A stretch of 64,000 nucleotides of DNA from Geosiphon pyriformis (lineage: Eukaryota; Glomeromycota; Glomeromycetes; Archaeosporales; Geosiphonaceae): NCBI GenBank assembly GCA_016748015.1, contig JAAOMT010000566.1:247908-311907 (forward strand), given 5' to 3'. The first letter of the stretch is position 1, and every line of letters starts with the position of its first letter. Both the position numbers and the translations under genes were made by a program. Under the pieces are notes generated by a model, which saw only the letters and a list, made by a program, of their open reading frames with translations, searched no databases and was not told where the DNA came from. This document shows positions 1-12,885 of the stretch, one piece after another.

Positions 1-1205
1 TACCAACTGGTAAAGTATAGAACAAAGCCCTATGCTGATCCCTAAATATCCAAGATTGTTTATCTTCTATTGTCAAGGCAACTCACACAGAATTTTTTCC
101 CATGAAAACCAACCACTTGAAAGCAACTGAATTAGCTACTTCAGATAATTCATATTTGACCAAAGCTTTTTGTCATAGGCCAATCAATTGCATCTTAATT
201 GATACAATCTTTCTAAACTTAAAGAAAACAGATTCCACAGCTGATTTGGGAAGATCAACTAGAATTTTCTTAACAATAATTACTCAATTTGTATGTTTAT
301 TTACTTGTCTAACATCATTATTTACCACAATTTTCTCATGAATTGCCAATTTCTTAGTCTTTTTCAGACTCAATTTGGACGTGAAAAAAGATTTGATGAT
401 CCCAGAAAATTTTAAGAGAGTCGATGCTCCCCCAAAACCATCAATTTGATAAAAAATTTTTTTTACTGCCATTAATTTATCACCATTAGTCTTTTCAGAC
501 ACAGCAGCCAAATCCACATCCAAAGCAAACAATCTAACTGGCTTAAAGCTACAACTTTCCAAAACATGTGAGTTGGCTGACAGCAGCTGATTGAACCCAG
601 CAAACTTAGGCTTAGGAAGTACCAACTTAGCATCGTCATCACTTAAGTTTCTGAAGGAAGGTGTTTTCAGCAGCAGTCTCAAAATATAGGTCTTTGTTTG
701 TGTTTTTCTAGGCGTCGCATCATCCACTATGTCATCAGTCTTATAAGTATTGGAATCCACATAACTTGTCTCTTCAGTCACCATGTTGCCCATGTTCTCA
801 ACATCAGACACCTCACTAATACTGGCATCTTCACTTTCAACTTTGTTGTCCCAAAACACTTTGTGTTCATCACAGTCCATTTGCAAAACGTTTTCAGGGA
901 TAGGTTCAGCTGATAAGTCCACCACAATTCCAGTAGCAATGGGTTTTTTTGATTTTTTGTATAAAGAATCCCGAGCATAGACACTTTCAACTCGCGCTTT
1001 TTTTTTAGACTCAGACTGGAATCCCAACTCAGCCAAACCAGTACCAGAACCACCAGCAAAAGAGCCTACTGGTTTTATTACAACAAAATGGGGTATGTTA
1101 GAAAAAATAACTAAAGATAATAAGAGGGAATGGAAAAGAAAAAAGCTAAATCTTCGGCAATACAAATGCTCTCATCATGGTTAGGAGATTAACAAGAGAA
1201 AAAAA
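1..1205 (-). pseudogene. Broken copy of LINE ORF1, running off the left edge
   Basis: Read on the minus strand, 1165-284 is open for 293 codons and aligns along its length with ORF1 of the LINE at 39284-41245. Shared blocks include IKPVG near the start, VTEETSY, DDATPRK, KKIFYQIDGFGG and the K-KLAIHEKI region. After a stop at about 284 the same frame still matches ORF1 (VDLPKSAVESVF, then VKYE and QHRALFYTLPVG) to base 1, but carries further stops. Two stops fall exactly where the other copy has Trp (in HSDWK and GFWQK). Homology at the 5' end stops near 1205, in a T-rich stretch matching the start of the intact element at about 39162. No in-frame ATG starts the frame. This is a dead copy; ORF2 would lie outside the window. 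Confidence 0.9.
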
Positions 1206-2747
1206 CTTTTTTTTAATTTAATATTTAATATAAAAATCTTTATATTTTAAATTTGTTAATAATATATAATTTAATTTGGTTTTTATACTATTTAATTTTA
1301 ATATAAATAAGTTAAAAACACTAAAATTTAAAAACAATAAATTATTAGTTCTATTAAAAAAAATTATTTAAAATTAAACCTGAATTTAATATTAATATTA
1401 AAGAAAAAACTGAAATATATATTTAAAAAGCAAACAAAAACAAAATATTTAACTTAAAAAATAGTTTTAAAATTTTATTCAAAAATAATTTCAATTTTTT
1501 TTAAAGCAAATAATAAAAAACTTGAAAAATTACCAATTAAACTTATATTAAAACCATTAATAATATTAAATCTATTATTTAATAATGCTATTTAAGTTTA
1601 AAATTTGTTATTAAAAACAATAAATTAAAAAATAAAAAAATTTATTTTATATATATATTAATAAATTAAATATAATTAACAAATAATAGTATATATTTGA
1701 TAAATTTTTTGGGTCAATTTTTAAAAAAATTACATTTTAATAATAAGTCTAATTTAATTTAATTTATAATAAATTTATTCTATTAAATACAAAATAGTAT
1801 AATAAGTTTTTTAAATTAGTTTTATTTTTAAAACAAACAATAATATAGCTTATTTTGTTATTTATAATAAAAGTATAATTGATAACACAAGTTTTTTTAC
1901 CCATTTTTTTTACAAATCTTTAAAATTATGAACAATAATACATATTGGCAAAGTAAATAACACAGTTTTGAATCTATTAAGTTGTTTTTAAGTTTTATTA
2001 TTTTTAATTGTCTTAACAATACAAACAAAGTTCTTATTAATCAAAATTAATCAACTAAAACCCAAAAAATTAGCTATTTTAATATGACAAAATTTATTAA
2101 AGTCTTTTGTTATAGTCTAATTAATTATATTTTAATTGATTTAAAATATTGTATCATAATTTTTATTATTTGCAAAAAAGATATAAACAAATATATAATT
2201 ATTTTAAATATACAAAATAAAAAATACCATCTTTATTTATGTTTTGTTAATAAAATTAATTATAATTTGGTTTTTTTGCATATAAAATTTTTTAATTTAA
2301 TAGTTTTTAACAATTAAAAATTATAAAAATGAAAATAAATTTATAATAGTTCAAAATAAATTTAATACAATAATTATTTTACTATTAATGTTGAACATAA
2401 AAATTTTTAAAACAAAAACTGGTTAAAAATATTTTATTAAACATATTACTTTTATTTATAATGTTTAATTGCCAAATTTAATTAAAATAAATCATTTGTA
2501 AAAGTATTATCAAAGCAGTAAACATAATTTAACAATAATATTAAGAAAAATTTGCACGTTAATTAAAAAGCTAATATTTAAAATTATGTTAAAGTTTAAT
2601 TTCATATTTTTTAAAAAAACGGTGATAATAAAATTGATAAATAGAAAATCAATAAAATTAAAAAACGAAAAATTTCAACGATACATGCCGATCAATGATC
2701 TTCCAATATAGACTCATAAACTTTTGTCAATACGAACTAAAACAAAA
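1206..2747. other. A+T-rich intergenic DNA, no gene seen
   Basis: Long A and T runs with very few G or C. The only open frame (2084-2317) has a composition expected by chance in such DNA (Ile, Asn, Lys, Phe) and no recognisable motif. Probably old transposon or heterochromatin-like sequence between the LINE fragment and SmF; the last 100 bases should hold the SmF promoter. Confidence 0.6.
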
Positions 2748-3266
2748 ATGACGGTACAACTTCACACTGTGTGCTTTTTTAGTAAGGGAGCATTTTTTTC
2801 TAAATTTTCTTCTACATTTTAAAAATACAGTTCCAGCCTGTGAACCCTAAACCTTTTCTCCAGGAACTAACTGGAAAACCGGTTATTGTACGTCTAAAAT
2901 GGGGTATGGAGTATAAAGGTTACCTTGTCTCGGTTGATTCTTATATGAACCTACAGGTAATTCATTTTTATACTTTCAATTTTATAGGCCTTAAAATTTT
3001 TTTCAATGATCAGAATGTTTAAAAACATTTTATTTTTATCAAATTCTCAGCTAGCCAATACCGAAGAATTTGTCGATGGACAATCAACAGGTGCTTTGGG
3101 TGAAGTCTTAATTAGGTAGGTGCAAGCCCGAAAGTCGCAAATCCCATTGAGATTTCAGGAATAGCCTTGAAGAAATAATATTTGATCGTTAATCTCACAC
3201 AATAGGTGCAATAATGTTCTGTATATTCGAGGTATTGAGGAGGATACAGACATGGCGGGAACCTAG
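2748..3266 (+). CDS. Small nuclear ribonucleoprotein F (SmF), 4 exons
   Basis: Core Sm protein of the spliceosomal U1, U2, U4 and U5 snRNPs; SmF forms part of the heptameric Sm ring on snRNA. Exons: 2748-2753, 2831-2956, 3051-3115, 3206-3266, giving 85 residues (about 86 in animals). The body [35 protein letters not shown] (Sm1) and [19 protein letters not shown] (Sm2) is diagnostic for SmF. Exon 1 is only ATG-ACG; its donor is GTACAA and the acceptor TACAG at 2830, with a second in-frame AG six bases later at 2836, so two N-termini differing by Phe-Gln are possible. Exon 1 is the least certain part. The gene converges on the Chm7 gene, with 117 bases between stop codons. Confidence 0.93.
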
Positions 3267-3383
3267 TTTCATCGGAACATGAATCGAGTTGTGATTACTT
3301 GGATTCAAGATTAAAGACTAGTTGACTCGAGAATCCGGGTCCATAGCTTTATTAATATTTAGGAAAGCCAATAAGTAACTAGT

Positions 3384-5192
3384 TCAATAGGCTGGCATGA
3401 ACATCGAGTCTTCATTAACTTGGTTCTCAGTTTTAGCTTTCTCGTGTGTTGTTGGAACGGTATCTTTTATTACAGAAAGCTCTTCGAGCTTAAGATCCAT
3501 AGGACCAACTTGTGAGGGATTTGGCAACACATTCAATTCTTCAAACATCCGTTTTACTTCCAAAATATCAGTATCTTCTGATTCAGGTAGAGCCTTGGAG
3601 GCCTTTGGAATACTTTGAGTTTTCTGCAAAGCTTCTAATTCTCTCTCAAGTTCATCATCATCCTCATGTGCCAACGAGATGGTTGTATTGGCAGCAGTCA
3701 TTGCCTCCTCAATTTCATTTTGTGCGATTAATGTGTCTTCAAGTTTATCTATTGTGTCCTGAACCGAATCAGCTGTAACACCAGAATTGCTCAACACATT
3801 CTGAAGGGTATTTGCCCCGAAATCGAAAGCATCGAGCACCTTTGAGTGCAGATACTCTTCAGTTATTTTTTTCAATATTGCATGAATCAGGAATTTCTCT
3901 TATTTGTTACCTCACGATAAGTTACTGATTCCTGCATCTTAAGCAGAATTCCTTCGAGTGTATGTAAGGATGAAAATCTTTTATCGAGAATTTTTTCAAT
4001 CTCTTTTTTTTGTCTTAAAGCCAACTTGGCCGCGTTTTTTTGTTTCCGACCAATATAATAATTGATTCTTTTAGTAAGTCTAAAAACCATTTATGAGGTG
4101 AAGCAATCGCTGGTTTGAAGTTTTTATATCCCAAGTAATTCAGATTGAAATACTTTATATGCAAACAACTCACTCATTTACGCGGGTTTCAAGACTTTCG
4201 ATTTGTTTATGCAGATTCTCAGAGGTAGCTTTAATATTCAAGATACCATGCTCCAGTGTTGTGCCAATTTGCAATTTGGTATTTGTTGTATCGTCTTTTG
4301 ACCTGAATTTGATCGCCTGATAAAGACACAATTATTAAGATGTAAATTTTAAATTAAAAGCGAATAACACTCACTATTTCCTGTTTGTTTCCGAGTTTCT
4401 CTTCCTCCCAAGTTCTTGCGATCAATATGTGACGTCCGTACTCTAAATATGTCAATAAAATATCCCAATCCGCATCAGAGAGCTTAAGATCAGGCATAGC
4501 TATTTTACCGTATTCCTCTTTAAATGAAGAGTACGTGCATAGGTCATCGGTGATACCATGTGCAATCTCGTTATGATGCTTCACTATACGTTCCGCTACT
4601 TCTTTAAGAGTGGCCAAGAAAATATATCTCCCAGGATCCGGTATTTCTTTTACGCCAATCACTAGATGTTCATATCCCCACCAAATAGGGCCTAAAAGCA
4701 AACGTGAGGCAAACCAACTAGCCCATGATTCTGTTAATGCACCTTTGAAACCATGGATTCGTACGAGTTCATTTCGTTCATATAACTCTTGCTAAAGCGA
4801 AGACAAAAACTCTCGGTTTGAAACCCGTTTTTGAAGTAATAGCTGGATACTTGGGGAAAACTTACTATGACCAACAAGAGTCCCTTGATAGTTGGGGGAC
4901 TCAACGTGCCATTATTATCAAGTTCATAGCTGAAATTCTGGTTGAGGACATCGTTAACTTCTATACACAGCAGGTCTGGGCCTAACCAACCGCGTCGAGT
5001 TGTCTCGATCAAAACTTCTTTCCAAAAGTTAACGAAATTCTCATATAAAGCATTAGAAGTTGGACGGTCCTTTTTTAATTTCTCAATTGCAGAAGACCAA
5101 TACCAGTCTGCTAGATTTTGGTTTTTTATCTTCGTTTTAAGAAAGGCGCGGATTTGATGCTCGTGTGTATTCTTAATTTCAACAGACGACAT
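3384..5192 (-). CDS. Chm7/CHMP7-like ESCRT-III protein, 5 exons
   Basis: ESCRT-III-related factor which, in yeast and animals, is recruited to the inner nuclear membrane for nuclear-envelope sealing and surveillance. Exons on the minus strand: 5192-4866, 4791-4375, 4316-4174, 4079-3911, 3839-3384; phases agree and give 503 residues (human CHMP7 453). Residues 1-250 form the Trp-rich N-terminal region typical of CHMP7 winged-helix domains (GWLGPDLL, SWASWFASRLLLGPIWWGYEHLV). Residues 250-440 are the charged, helical Snf7 part (LALRQKKEIEKIL, LHTLEGILLKMQ, VLDAFDFGANTLQNVL, EDDDELERELEAL). The exon 4/5 junction is set by VTYRE-VLDAFDFGA, the arrangement expected in CHMP7; a longer open frame starting at 3875 would read intron. 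The 387 bases up to Tim13 should contain the promoter. Confidence 0.9.
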
Positions 5193-5579
5193 TTTCTTCC
5201 AGGGGAAACTAAGTAAAATTGTTCAGAATCAAGCTATTTTATAGTCTACATATTTTAATGTTTATTAGTCTCTTGACGTCATATGAGATCCTCATATCAC
5301 GGAATGAACTGTTCAAGTTTAAAATGATAATTTTTTGTTGGCTGAAAAATAAATCTTCATTTCATTATTGCCATTGATAAAAGGACAGGATTTAAAAAGC
5401 AAGTCTCGGCCAGCTAAATAGCCAATCAAACTGGAAATCTTATTGCTCTATATTAAATGACACTAAAGACTCATACAGTAAAAGCAAAGAAATTCCAAAA
5501 AAACCTAATCCTATCAACGTCTCTTAAATAGATTTAGGATGTTATAGGCTTATTAATAACGAAATTGTCAATATCCGGA

Positions 5580-5988
5580 TTACAAACCCCCGCCACCTTG
5601 TTGATTCTCGCGCTGAACCCGTGACAGATATGCCCGAGACACGATATTCCAAGCCTCCATATATCGATCCATACATTTAGAAACACAAGCCTTGTGTTGA
5701 TTATAATAAAGAAATAAAGATGCCAAAAGTCACTTCCAGGTTTGGTGCTTTTAATATGATATAATTTTCAGAAATACAAATACCTTTTCACTATTTTCCA
5801 AAGTATAGCCAGGTTTAGATATACATTTGGCAAAACATTTTTCATTGATTTTCTGACGAGAAGTTATGTCAAAGTTGCGACAATAAATTATGTGTTGTCA
5901 ATAATCAAAAATTGGATTATCTTAGCTCACACACAGTAACAATCTCTTGAAGGTTAGCGTACGCCAGCTCGCTTCGGACTTGATTCAT
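5580..5988 (-). CDS. Mitochondrial intermembrane-space chaperone Tim13, 3 exons
   Basis: Small TIM chaperone that, with Tim8, carries hydrophobic precursors across the mitochondrial intermembrane space. Exons on the minus strand: 5988-5935, 5852-5784, 5690-5580, giving 77 residues. The twin CX3C motif is clear: CFAKC in exon 2 and CVSKC in exon 3, 14 residues between the pairs. The tail [20 protein letters not shown] identifies Tim13 rather than Tim8, 9 or 10. Introns are 82 and 93 nt. The first donor is ACT|GTGTGT; GTGTGAGC just downstream is an alternative, but only the first keeps frame. The ATG at 5988 follows an open stretch without an upstream ATG, so a short extra 5' exon cannot be excluded. 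Confidence 0.9.
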
Positions 5989-6993
5989 GACGGCTTGTTT
6001 TCGGCTTTCCCTTTTTTCGAACCAACGAAGATGAGGAAACCCGATAGATTTTTAAACCTTATAAAACGAATCTCAATGATAGAACCAGAAAACATTCCTA
6101 AAAAATAGGTTACATGCTGCCAGTAGATTGAGAGGGAGAAGAAAGGCCAAAGTCGCTTGAGAAACCACTCATTTTCCGTTGATTTTATAATGGTTGGTAA
6201 AAGGCCAGGCTCTAAGGAACAGTCACACTTGGAGCTAAAAAAATATTTAAAATGTCACAATCTTATGACTCAAAAGGTGACTTTAAGTGACTCATTTGGT
6301 GATGTATCATGTTGGTTTATTAAATTTAAAAAAACTACAATATATATATATGAGACTGAAGTTATATGATCGCGAACCAGTCAGCACACATTTAAAAATT
6401 AAAACTCCTACTATCACCTCAAGTCTCCTCCTCAATGAGGGAAAGCGTTAGGCGAAAGCACTTTACATTTAGAGAAAAAGAACCATTTTACGTTGCTGTA
6501 CTCCTATTATTAAAGAATAGGATTTGAAATGATTTACTGCAGATAAATTCTATTAATTCTTTCCCTTTAACCTAGATTTAAGCCCATTATCTGAAATTTG
6601 TCAAGTATTCTGTGATCCTCTAACGGACATCTTACAAGCGGTTGTTTGGAAGTAAATTTTTAGCGAATCAATCTGTTCCAGAGCCACCAATTTTTCTTTA
6701 TTGTGTTCATCAAAATTCGCCGAGACAATAAATGACTCAAGTTAGAGGAAAAAACGAACATTGAAATCATATGTAATAGGTTCCACTTTTTTTAGTCAAT
6801 ATTTTGACGATATAATTAAATTTTGCTCAAAGAATTGGAAAAAAAAGTGACAATGGATTTTGACTAAGAACCAAACATCAATGATTCAAAGTTTCAGCAA
6901 AAATGGGTATAAAAAATAGCCAATCCTGTCTTTTCCCTGTTGGGCTCGTTCAAGACACAAATATGTCGAAAATAAAAATCATTCATCAAATAT
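5989..6993. other. Intergenic region between Tim13 and Rpn13
   Basis: About 1 kb. An open frame at 6157-6369 (70 codons) has no motif, no homologue I recognise and no supporting splice pattern. The left end should contain the Tim13 promoter, the right end the Rpn13 3' UTR. Nothing else seen. Confidence 0.5.
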
Positions 6994-8897
6994 TTAATCC
7001 TCGTCCATACGATCACCACTGTGGTCTTCAGGATTATCTTCATTATTATTATTGTTGTTGTTATTATTACTACTACTATTAGTATTATTATTGTTTTCGC
7101 CGTCATCTCGCTGTCTGGTAGCTTGCTCTTGAATTGCACGAAGAAATGCTTCCACACCTGCAAAACGAAATAGTTAAAACTGGAAATATAACTTCTTAGT
7201 TGAAGTTCAAAAACTTTCTCACCTGTTCCAGTGGAGGAGTCTAAACCTAATGATGTCAGTAAAGGTCCTAATTGCCCGGATTGCAAAGCTATACTTAAGA
7301 GTTGTAAAGCCTGGGATTCGGTAATATTACGATATTTATTAGAATATTTTTCATGAAATCACACTAATGATCACTATACCTACTTGGCTAAATTGCGGAC
7401 TGTGTATCACTTCCCTCAATTCCTCGGGAGTCCTCTCAAGATTTTGAGGAAGGTGTGGAAATAATGCTAAACGAAATGCGATTGATTGAAATGATTAGTG
7501 AATCTCGTTTTTGGAGTAGAAGAAACAAATTGGAGCAGAGCAAATACCAGAGGAAATATCAGGATTACTAAGCAGTGGACCAATAGCAGCAGGGGTAAGT
7601 ACGTCAGCTAAGTTTATATCTATTGAAAGGAGAAGAGATATGTTAAAAAAATAAACTTATAGATATTCGAGTTAGATTGAGAACGGGATAGAAAAATAAA
7701 AGATTTATTACCGGGTTGTCTACTTCCCTCTATTCAACAAGGTTTGAGGATAAAATTGAGCAATATGATGTTAAATAAGTGAAATAAATAAAAAGAAAAA
7801 TGAAGTGACGTGATGGATACCAGGAATTTGTATCCTTGACAAAATATTTCTCAAATTGCCCAACTGTTCGGGTGTAACGCTTGAATTATCAGATGTTTGG
7901 GGGGCCGAGGAGCTGGGTTCAGATGTTGGCACCGTGGTAGACTGAGGTTCATTCGCTGGAGTAGTTGATGGTATAGGAAGACCGCTGAGTCTTTGATGTT
8001 GCCCGATAGAGTATATGAATGGCAGAGAAGATGAAATTCCAAGATAGAGATATAGTTGAAACCGGATGATATGGATTTATGAGAATATTTTAATTTCTAT
8101 AACGTACCCGAAAGCTCCGTGACCTTGTAACAATTGTAACAAGTCTTCCTGGTTCATATTGCTAAAACCAGCCAAATCGTCCATCGAACGGAATGGGCTT
8201 CCTAACGCGCCAGATCCAGATTGTTGTCTACTTTCGGCCAATCCACCCTGTGGATCATTGATTAATCGATTTATTTTTGCGGCATGGTCCTCATCTTTAT
8301 CATCCTTAACATCTTGCATCCAGAAAAATAATTTCTGCGAGGAAGATTTGAAATTGAGCAAGTAAACGCGACCAGTAGTGCATTGTTCGACACGAATAAA
8401 TTCGGCCTCTTCCGGAAAGATAATCAAATCCTGTTGGAATTTCAATTTTAATCATCAGTTCCGAGTCAATGAAATAATGTGGATGCAACGATTTGAAAAT
8501 TGGATCACCTCTTCGACGGTATTTGTTTTTCTGTCCTTCCAACAAAAATGCATCAATTGTTCATCGCGCTTCCCAATAAAAATTGGGAATGCTCAAGTTA
8601 GTTGATTGGCTATTCATTTCTTATCAGTTTACCAGATGTTAAGAGGGAAGTTTCAAACCTGATCCATATAGACAAGACTTTTTCAATCAATTCGATAATA
8701 CATCGATATGGAAAAGATTGTTTAAAAAATCTCAGAGATAGCTGAAATTAAATAAAGATCTCGAATTCAAAAACCAACCCTTTTCTCTCGTCAGGTTTTA
8801 ACCATTTGGTGTTTCCGTCACGAATCATTCGCCCCGCTTTAAATTCCACCGGATACTTTCTTCGAGCTGTAGGAGCGGGAAACAAAGACGAAGACAT
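6994..8897 (-). CDS. Proteasomal ubiquitin receptor Rpn13/ADRM1, 10 exons
   Basis: Ubiquitin receptor of the 26S proteasome lid/base that also docks the deubiquitinase UCH37. Exons on the minus strand: 8897-8779, 8677-8659, 8568-8509, 8430-8108, 7984-7821, 7729-7712, 7619-7548, 7466-7384, 7310-7223, 7157-6994; 369 residues. Residues 12-115 are the Pru domain: RKYPVEFKAGRM, LVYMDQ, QLMHFCWKDR, DLIIFPEEAEF, GRVYLLNFKS and QKLFFWMQD match the family in order. A Ser/Thr/Pro linker (175-212) leads to the DEUBAD domain (about 213-332: EQLGNLRNIL, LADVLTPAAIGPLL, ALFPHLPQNLERTPEEL, SPQFSQALQLLSIALQSGQLGPLL, VEAFLRAIQ). The tail is poly-Asn then acidic, ending RMDED. Exons 2 and 6 are micro-exons of 19 and 18 nt. 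Phases agree throughout. Confidence 0.93.
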
Positions 8898-10140
8898 ATT
8901 CAAACTCTTCTTTTAAAGAAAAAAGAGTAGAAAGCGTTAAGAATGAAAGATATGGTGGTGGGAATGAGGACTTTGGCGATCAATAGCAATTAAAAAATAC
9001 GCTTTCTAACGAAAGAATTTATAACTGATTGCGTAATTGTATTTTGTACTACTAACTAACAGTGCTACGCAATAGGATGAGTTAACTCTCAAGTTCCAAA
9101 GGAATAGGATATCATTTATTAGCATTATGTATATCTATACCAAATGCAAAATTCAAATTTGTGGATTATGAAATAATGGAACCAACAACCAATAATAATA
9201 AATTCATACCAAAGCATTAATACTCGATTTACTTTGACATTTCTTAAAAAAAATAAAAGCCTCAATCTTTGACCTTTTTATTTTTTTTTTTGGGTTTTCC
9301 TCCCCTTTCACAATTGGGAGAATGTTAAATTGTGGTTATTGGAACTTTTTTTTTTAATTTTTTTTCACTCAAACTTGAAAATGTCGATAAAAAAACCCAA
9401 ATTTTCAACTCTTCCCGTGTAGAACAGCTTTACGGGGAGAGTTTGATAGGAAAATAAGAAAATTTGAGATTTTACAATGAGAAACGAAACATTTAAGAAA
9501 TATTTTTCGGATGACTCGATTTAGATAACTTGCAGCTTTAGATCCAAAGTTCAATCGAAAAGGGAATCCTATTTATTTTGTATATATATATTGATGTGAA
9601 TGATTCCTCAAAAAAGCAAAAAGAAAAAAATTCCCCCAATATTGAAATTAAATAATAATGATTAATAGACATTTGAATAATGGAACCAAAAATGTGGTTT
9701 GGTTTATTGTTATCCTGTTAACGGGAGTTCATCGCTCAAATTGGTAGATCGTTAAAAACCATAAAGACGATTATGGTTCAACAACTGTTAATGACATCAC
9801 ATCAAATAAGATTCAAACTAAAATTGGAAATTGCCCTCGAGTCCTCACCATTATACCATTCTGCTAAGCCATAAAATGCCAAAAAAAAATTACTTGGCGA
9901 CGATAAAAATAGCTTTATCTGTGATAGGTATATCAAAAATTCCCAGGAAAAGCTTAATTACGTCATATACACATTAAAGTCGATCAGGAACATGATGATA
10001 CATTTGCTTAATAATTATAGCATGAAGACGATTTTTGATATCATGACTATTCAAAATCTTTTGAATTTTTGCACATTACAGATCACCCCACAATCAAATC
10101 AGCCAATCAAAAAATAAAAAATTTGTAAAGAATCTTTTTT
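8898..10140. other. Intergenic region upstream of Rpn13
   Basis: Contains the Rpn13 promoter at its left end and A/T homopolymer runs (around 9240-9365). No coding pattern, tRNA or structured RNA recognised. Confidence 0.5.
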
Positions 10141-10170
10141 CATGTTCGAAGATTCAGAATGCCAACCTTT

Positions 10171-10396
<226 letters not shown>

Positions 10397-10423
10397 GGGA
10401 TTATTTCTTTGATCCTCAGATAA

Positions 10424-11592
10424 ATCATAATTTTCTTTTATGCATGTTGTTGAAAATAAATCATACTTTGGGGCACAGAAACAGCAAAGAAAATGATGCC
10501 ACGACTACAGAAGTAAAAAATTCAATACAAAAAAAGAAAGATAGAATTTCTTGACCAATTTTTTATTTGGAAATATCTCTGGTTTTTCTTACAGATCAAT
10601 ATTTATAAGACCAAAAAATATAGTCAAATGTGTGTACTCGTGACAAACAATTATTAGAATCAAAGATTTTCTCGCAGTTCTTGTTGTCAAGTATGAGTGA
10701 TTTAACACCGGTTAAACAAACAAACCAAGCAAGCAAGCAAATATATGTACTAATGACATATTTTCCGCGGCAATATTGCCAAGGGTAGATCTTAAAACCG
10801 TTATACTGGTGAGTCTCATATTATTCTCTAGTCGATTAAAGTGTAAATATTTATAATATATTTATGTGAAATTTTAACTGTTCCATAAAAATATCATCAT
10901 TCCTGAAATCATAAAAATGTAATAATTCATTTCCATTAGAAATAAAACCTTAATCAATCAAAAATTGACTAGCTTAAATGAATTGCGTATACAATAAGAA
11001 GAATTTTAGAAACTCCAATTTTTTTAAAAAAAAAATTCACAAATTTCAAACCTAAATACTAAAAATTCTCCGAAATAAAACTCTTTAGTTTAGTTTAAAA
11101 TAGCGGTTTTAATGAATAAATACAACCGTTGAAACAATGGGTAAAAAAAACTGAATATATAATATGAACAATGACGATATTACATTATTGATGGGTGTGA
11201 CATGACATCATTGTTTTTTACGGATAAACTAAACTAAATATTCTAGTTTGAACTAGATTATTAGTAATAAATAGTGAAAAAAATATAAATACACATGGCT
11301 TCCAATTTTACAAAAAATTAAAGTTGTAAAATATTTTCAGTTTCAATAGTATCAAAAAGAATAAAAGATTATTATAACAACTTCGGAAATTCAGTTAAAA
11401 TAACTGGCTAATTCAAAAAAGGAATAATTTTATTTGTGCAATATTATAAATATAGATATTGATTCACCAACGCCAAGACCCGAATTTTATCACACCACTT
11501 TTAATAAGCCTCAAAAACAAATATATAAATATCTGAACTTGGTTTCCTAAAATTCATTTTCAATAATAATAATAAGAAGAAGAATAAAAACA
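10424..11592. other. Upstream region of the Zn2Cys6 gene
   Basis: Non-coding, A+T-rich. The 60 bases before the ATG at 11593 are purine-rich (AATAATAATAAGAAGAAG), as often seen in fungal leaders. No TATA box or operator can be assigned with confidence. Confidence 0.4.
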
Positions 11593-12885
11593 ATGTTTTT
11601 CGTTAACCCATCAAACAACAACAGTAACTACAACTATAACTATAACAACAACAACAACAACAACAACAACAACGACGAGGATAATTATAATCATTTTCAA
11701 TATCATCCGAATTTGGAAATTCATCAATTTGAATCAGGACAAGGACAATTAGAACAACCTTTTTATATCTCACAACAAACAGAAACTATAAGTGGTGCGA
11801 TTATTGCCGAACAATTATTAAAAAAAGAACAGGAACAACAATCCATTATTACTCGGAATTTACAGCAACTTGATCAATTCGAAAAACTTCAAAAAGAAGA
11901 AGAAATAAAACTTCAACAACAACGTTATCAATTATTTCCAAATCAAGAACTTTACAAAATATCTTCTAGAACATCCCTTTTGCCCATTTCACCAATTTCC
12001 TCCCCATTACAACCATCCTCTCAAACGATTCCCATTGAAAACCTGAAATTAAATCAATCTCAAATTAAAAAACATACTCCTTCACCACCAATCTCACCTC
12101 TATTAATGTCAGCAGCGATGACACCAGCTGGACTCGCATTAGGAAATCCAAATCGTTCATGTATATCTTGTAAACGAAGAAAAGTAAAATGTGATCGAAA
12201 AACTCCATCATGTTCCACATGTCAAAAATCAAAATCCTCATGTTACTATACCTCCTATTCACCACCTGCTCTATTAAGTGAATTACAATCGCGAAAACAT
12301 CAACAAGAAGTGGATGAAGGGAATGGAGATTTATATGAAATTCCAAAGCTGATAAAACAAGAAGAACACGATTTCATTTTCATCAACGAAGATATTTTAG
12401 CACAGGAACGAACAATGATTAAGGAATTACGTGAGAAATTAGAACAAGTTCAGAATGAGGGAAAAGAAAGATGGGAACACATGCAACAAATATATATGGA
12501 AATTAAAGAATTTCAACAACAGCAAGAGCAATTACTTGCTTATTTTTCAAGGATCAATAATTCACAACCATTAATAATACCTGATACCATGTCATTATAT
12601 AATCAACAACAAGAACAACTTCCATTATTCAATAACACGGAGAATTTTGATGAAGGAATGTTACGACTTGTTATGGAAAATCCAATTAAACCCTCCTCAT
12701 CCATCACAATGTCATCTGAAGATTTAATACCAAGAACGACCACAACACTACAAACAACTCCGATAAAAATCCTAAAGAATTCTGAATCTTTATCGTCAAC
12801 TTCAAATCTAAATTCCGTTTCGAATTTAGCAATAAGAAATCGAAACAATAAAACACACTCGCATCATTATTCTCCATATGCATAA
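11593..12885 (+). CDS. Zn(2)-Cys(6) transcription factor
   Basis: Intronless 430-codon frame for a fungal-type binuclear zinc cluster regulator. The DNA-binding domain has Cys at 190, 193, 200, 207, 210 and 217 (C-x2-C-x6-C-x6-C-x2-C-x6-C, with KRRKVKCDRKTPSC), the canonical Gal4-type pattern. Residues 9-28 are Asn/Tyr-rich low complexity, and 80-125 are Gln/Glu-rich and helical. The cluster is central, not N-terminal. A charged coiled coil (about 270-320: TMIKELREKLEQVQNEG, MEIKEFQQQQEQLL) follows it and probably mediates dimerisation. I see no fungal-specific middle homology region, so it is a short family member. Target genes cannot be told from sequence; no metabolic cluster adjoins it. 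Confidence 0.92.
   Translation: MFFVNPSNNNSNYNYNYNNNNNNNNNNDEDNYNHFQYHPNLEIHQFESGQGQLEQPFYISQQTETISGAIIAEQLLKKEQEQQSIITRNLQQLDQFEKLQKEEEIKLQQQRYQLFPNQELYKISSRTSLLPISPISSPLQPSSQTIPIENLKLNQSQIKKHTPSPPISPLLMSAAMTPAGLALGNPNRSCISCKRRKVKCDRKTPSCSTCQKSKSSCYYTSYSPPALLSELQSRKHQQEVDEGNGDLYEIPKLIKQEEHDFIFINEDILAQERTMIKELREKLEQVQNEGKERWEHMQQIYMEIKEFQQQQEQLLAYFSRINNSQPLIIPDTMSLYNQQQEQLPLFNNTENFDEGMLRLVMENPIKPSSSITMSSEDLIPRTTTTLQTTPIKILKNSESLSSTSNLNSVSNLAIRNRNNKTHSHHYSPYA

Noticed and set aside
3384-3875. Stand-alone 163-codon protein
   Set aside because: It is the last exon of the Chm7 gene plus intron 4 read through; the exon begins at 3839.
6157-6369. 70-codon frame between Tim13 and Rpn13
   Set aside because: No motif, no signal peptide, no plausible introns; length expected by chance.
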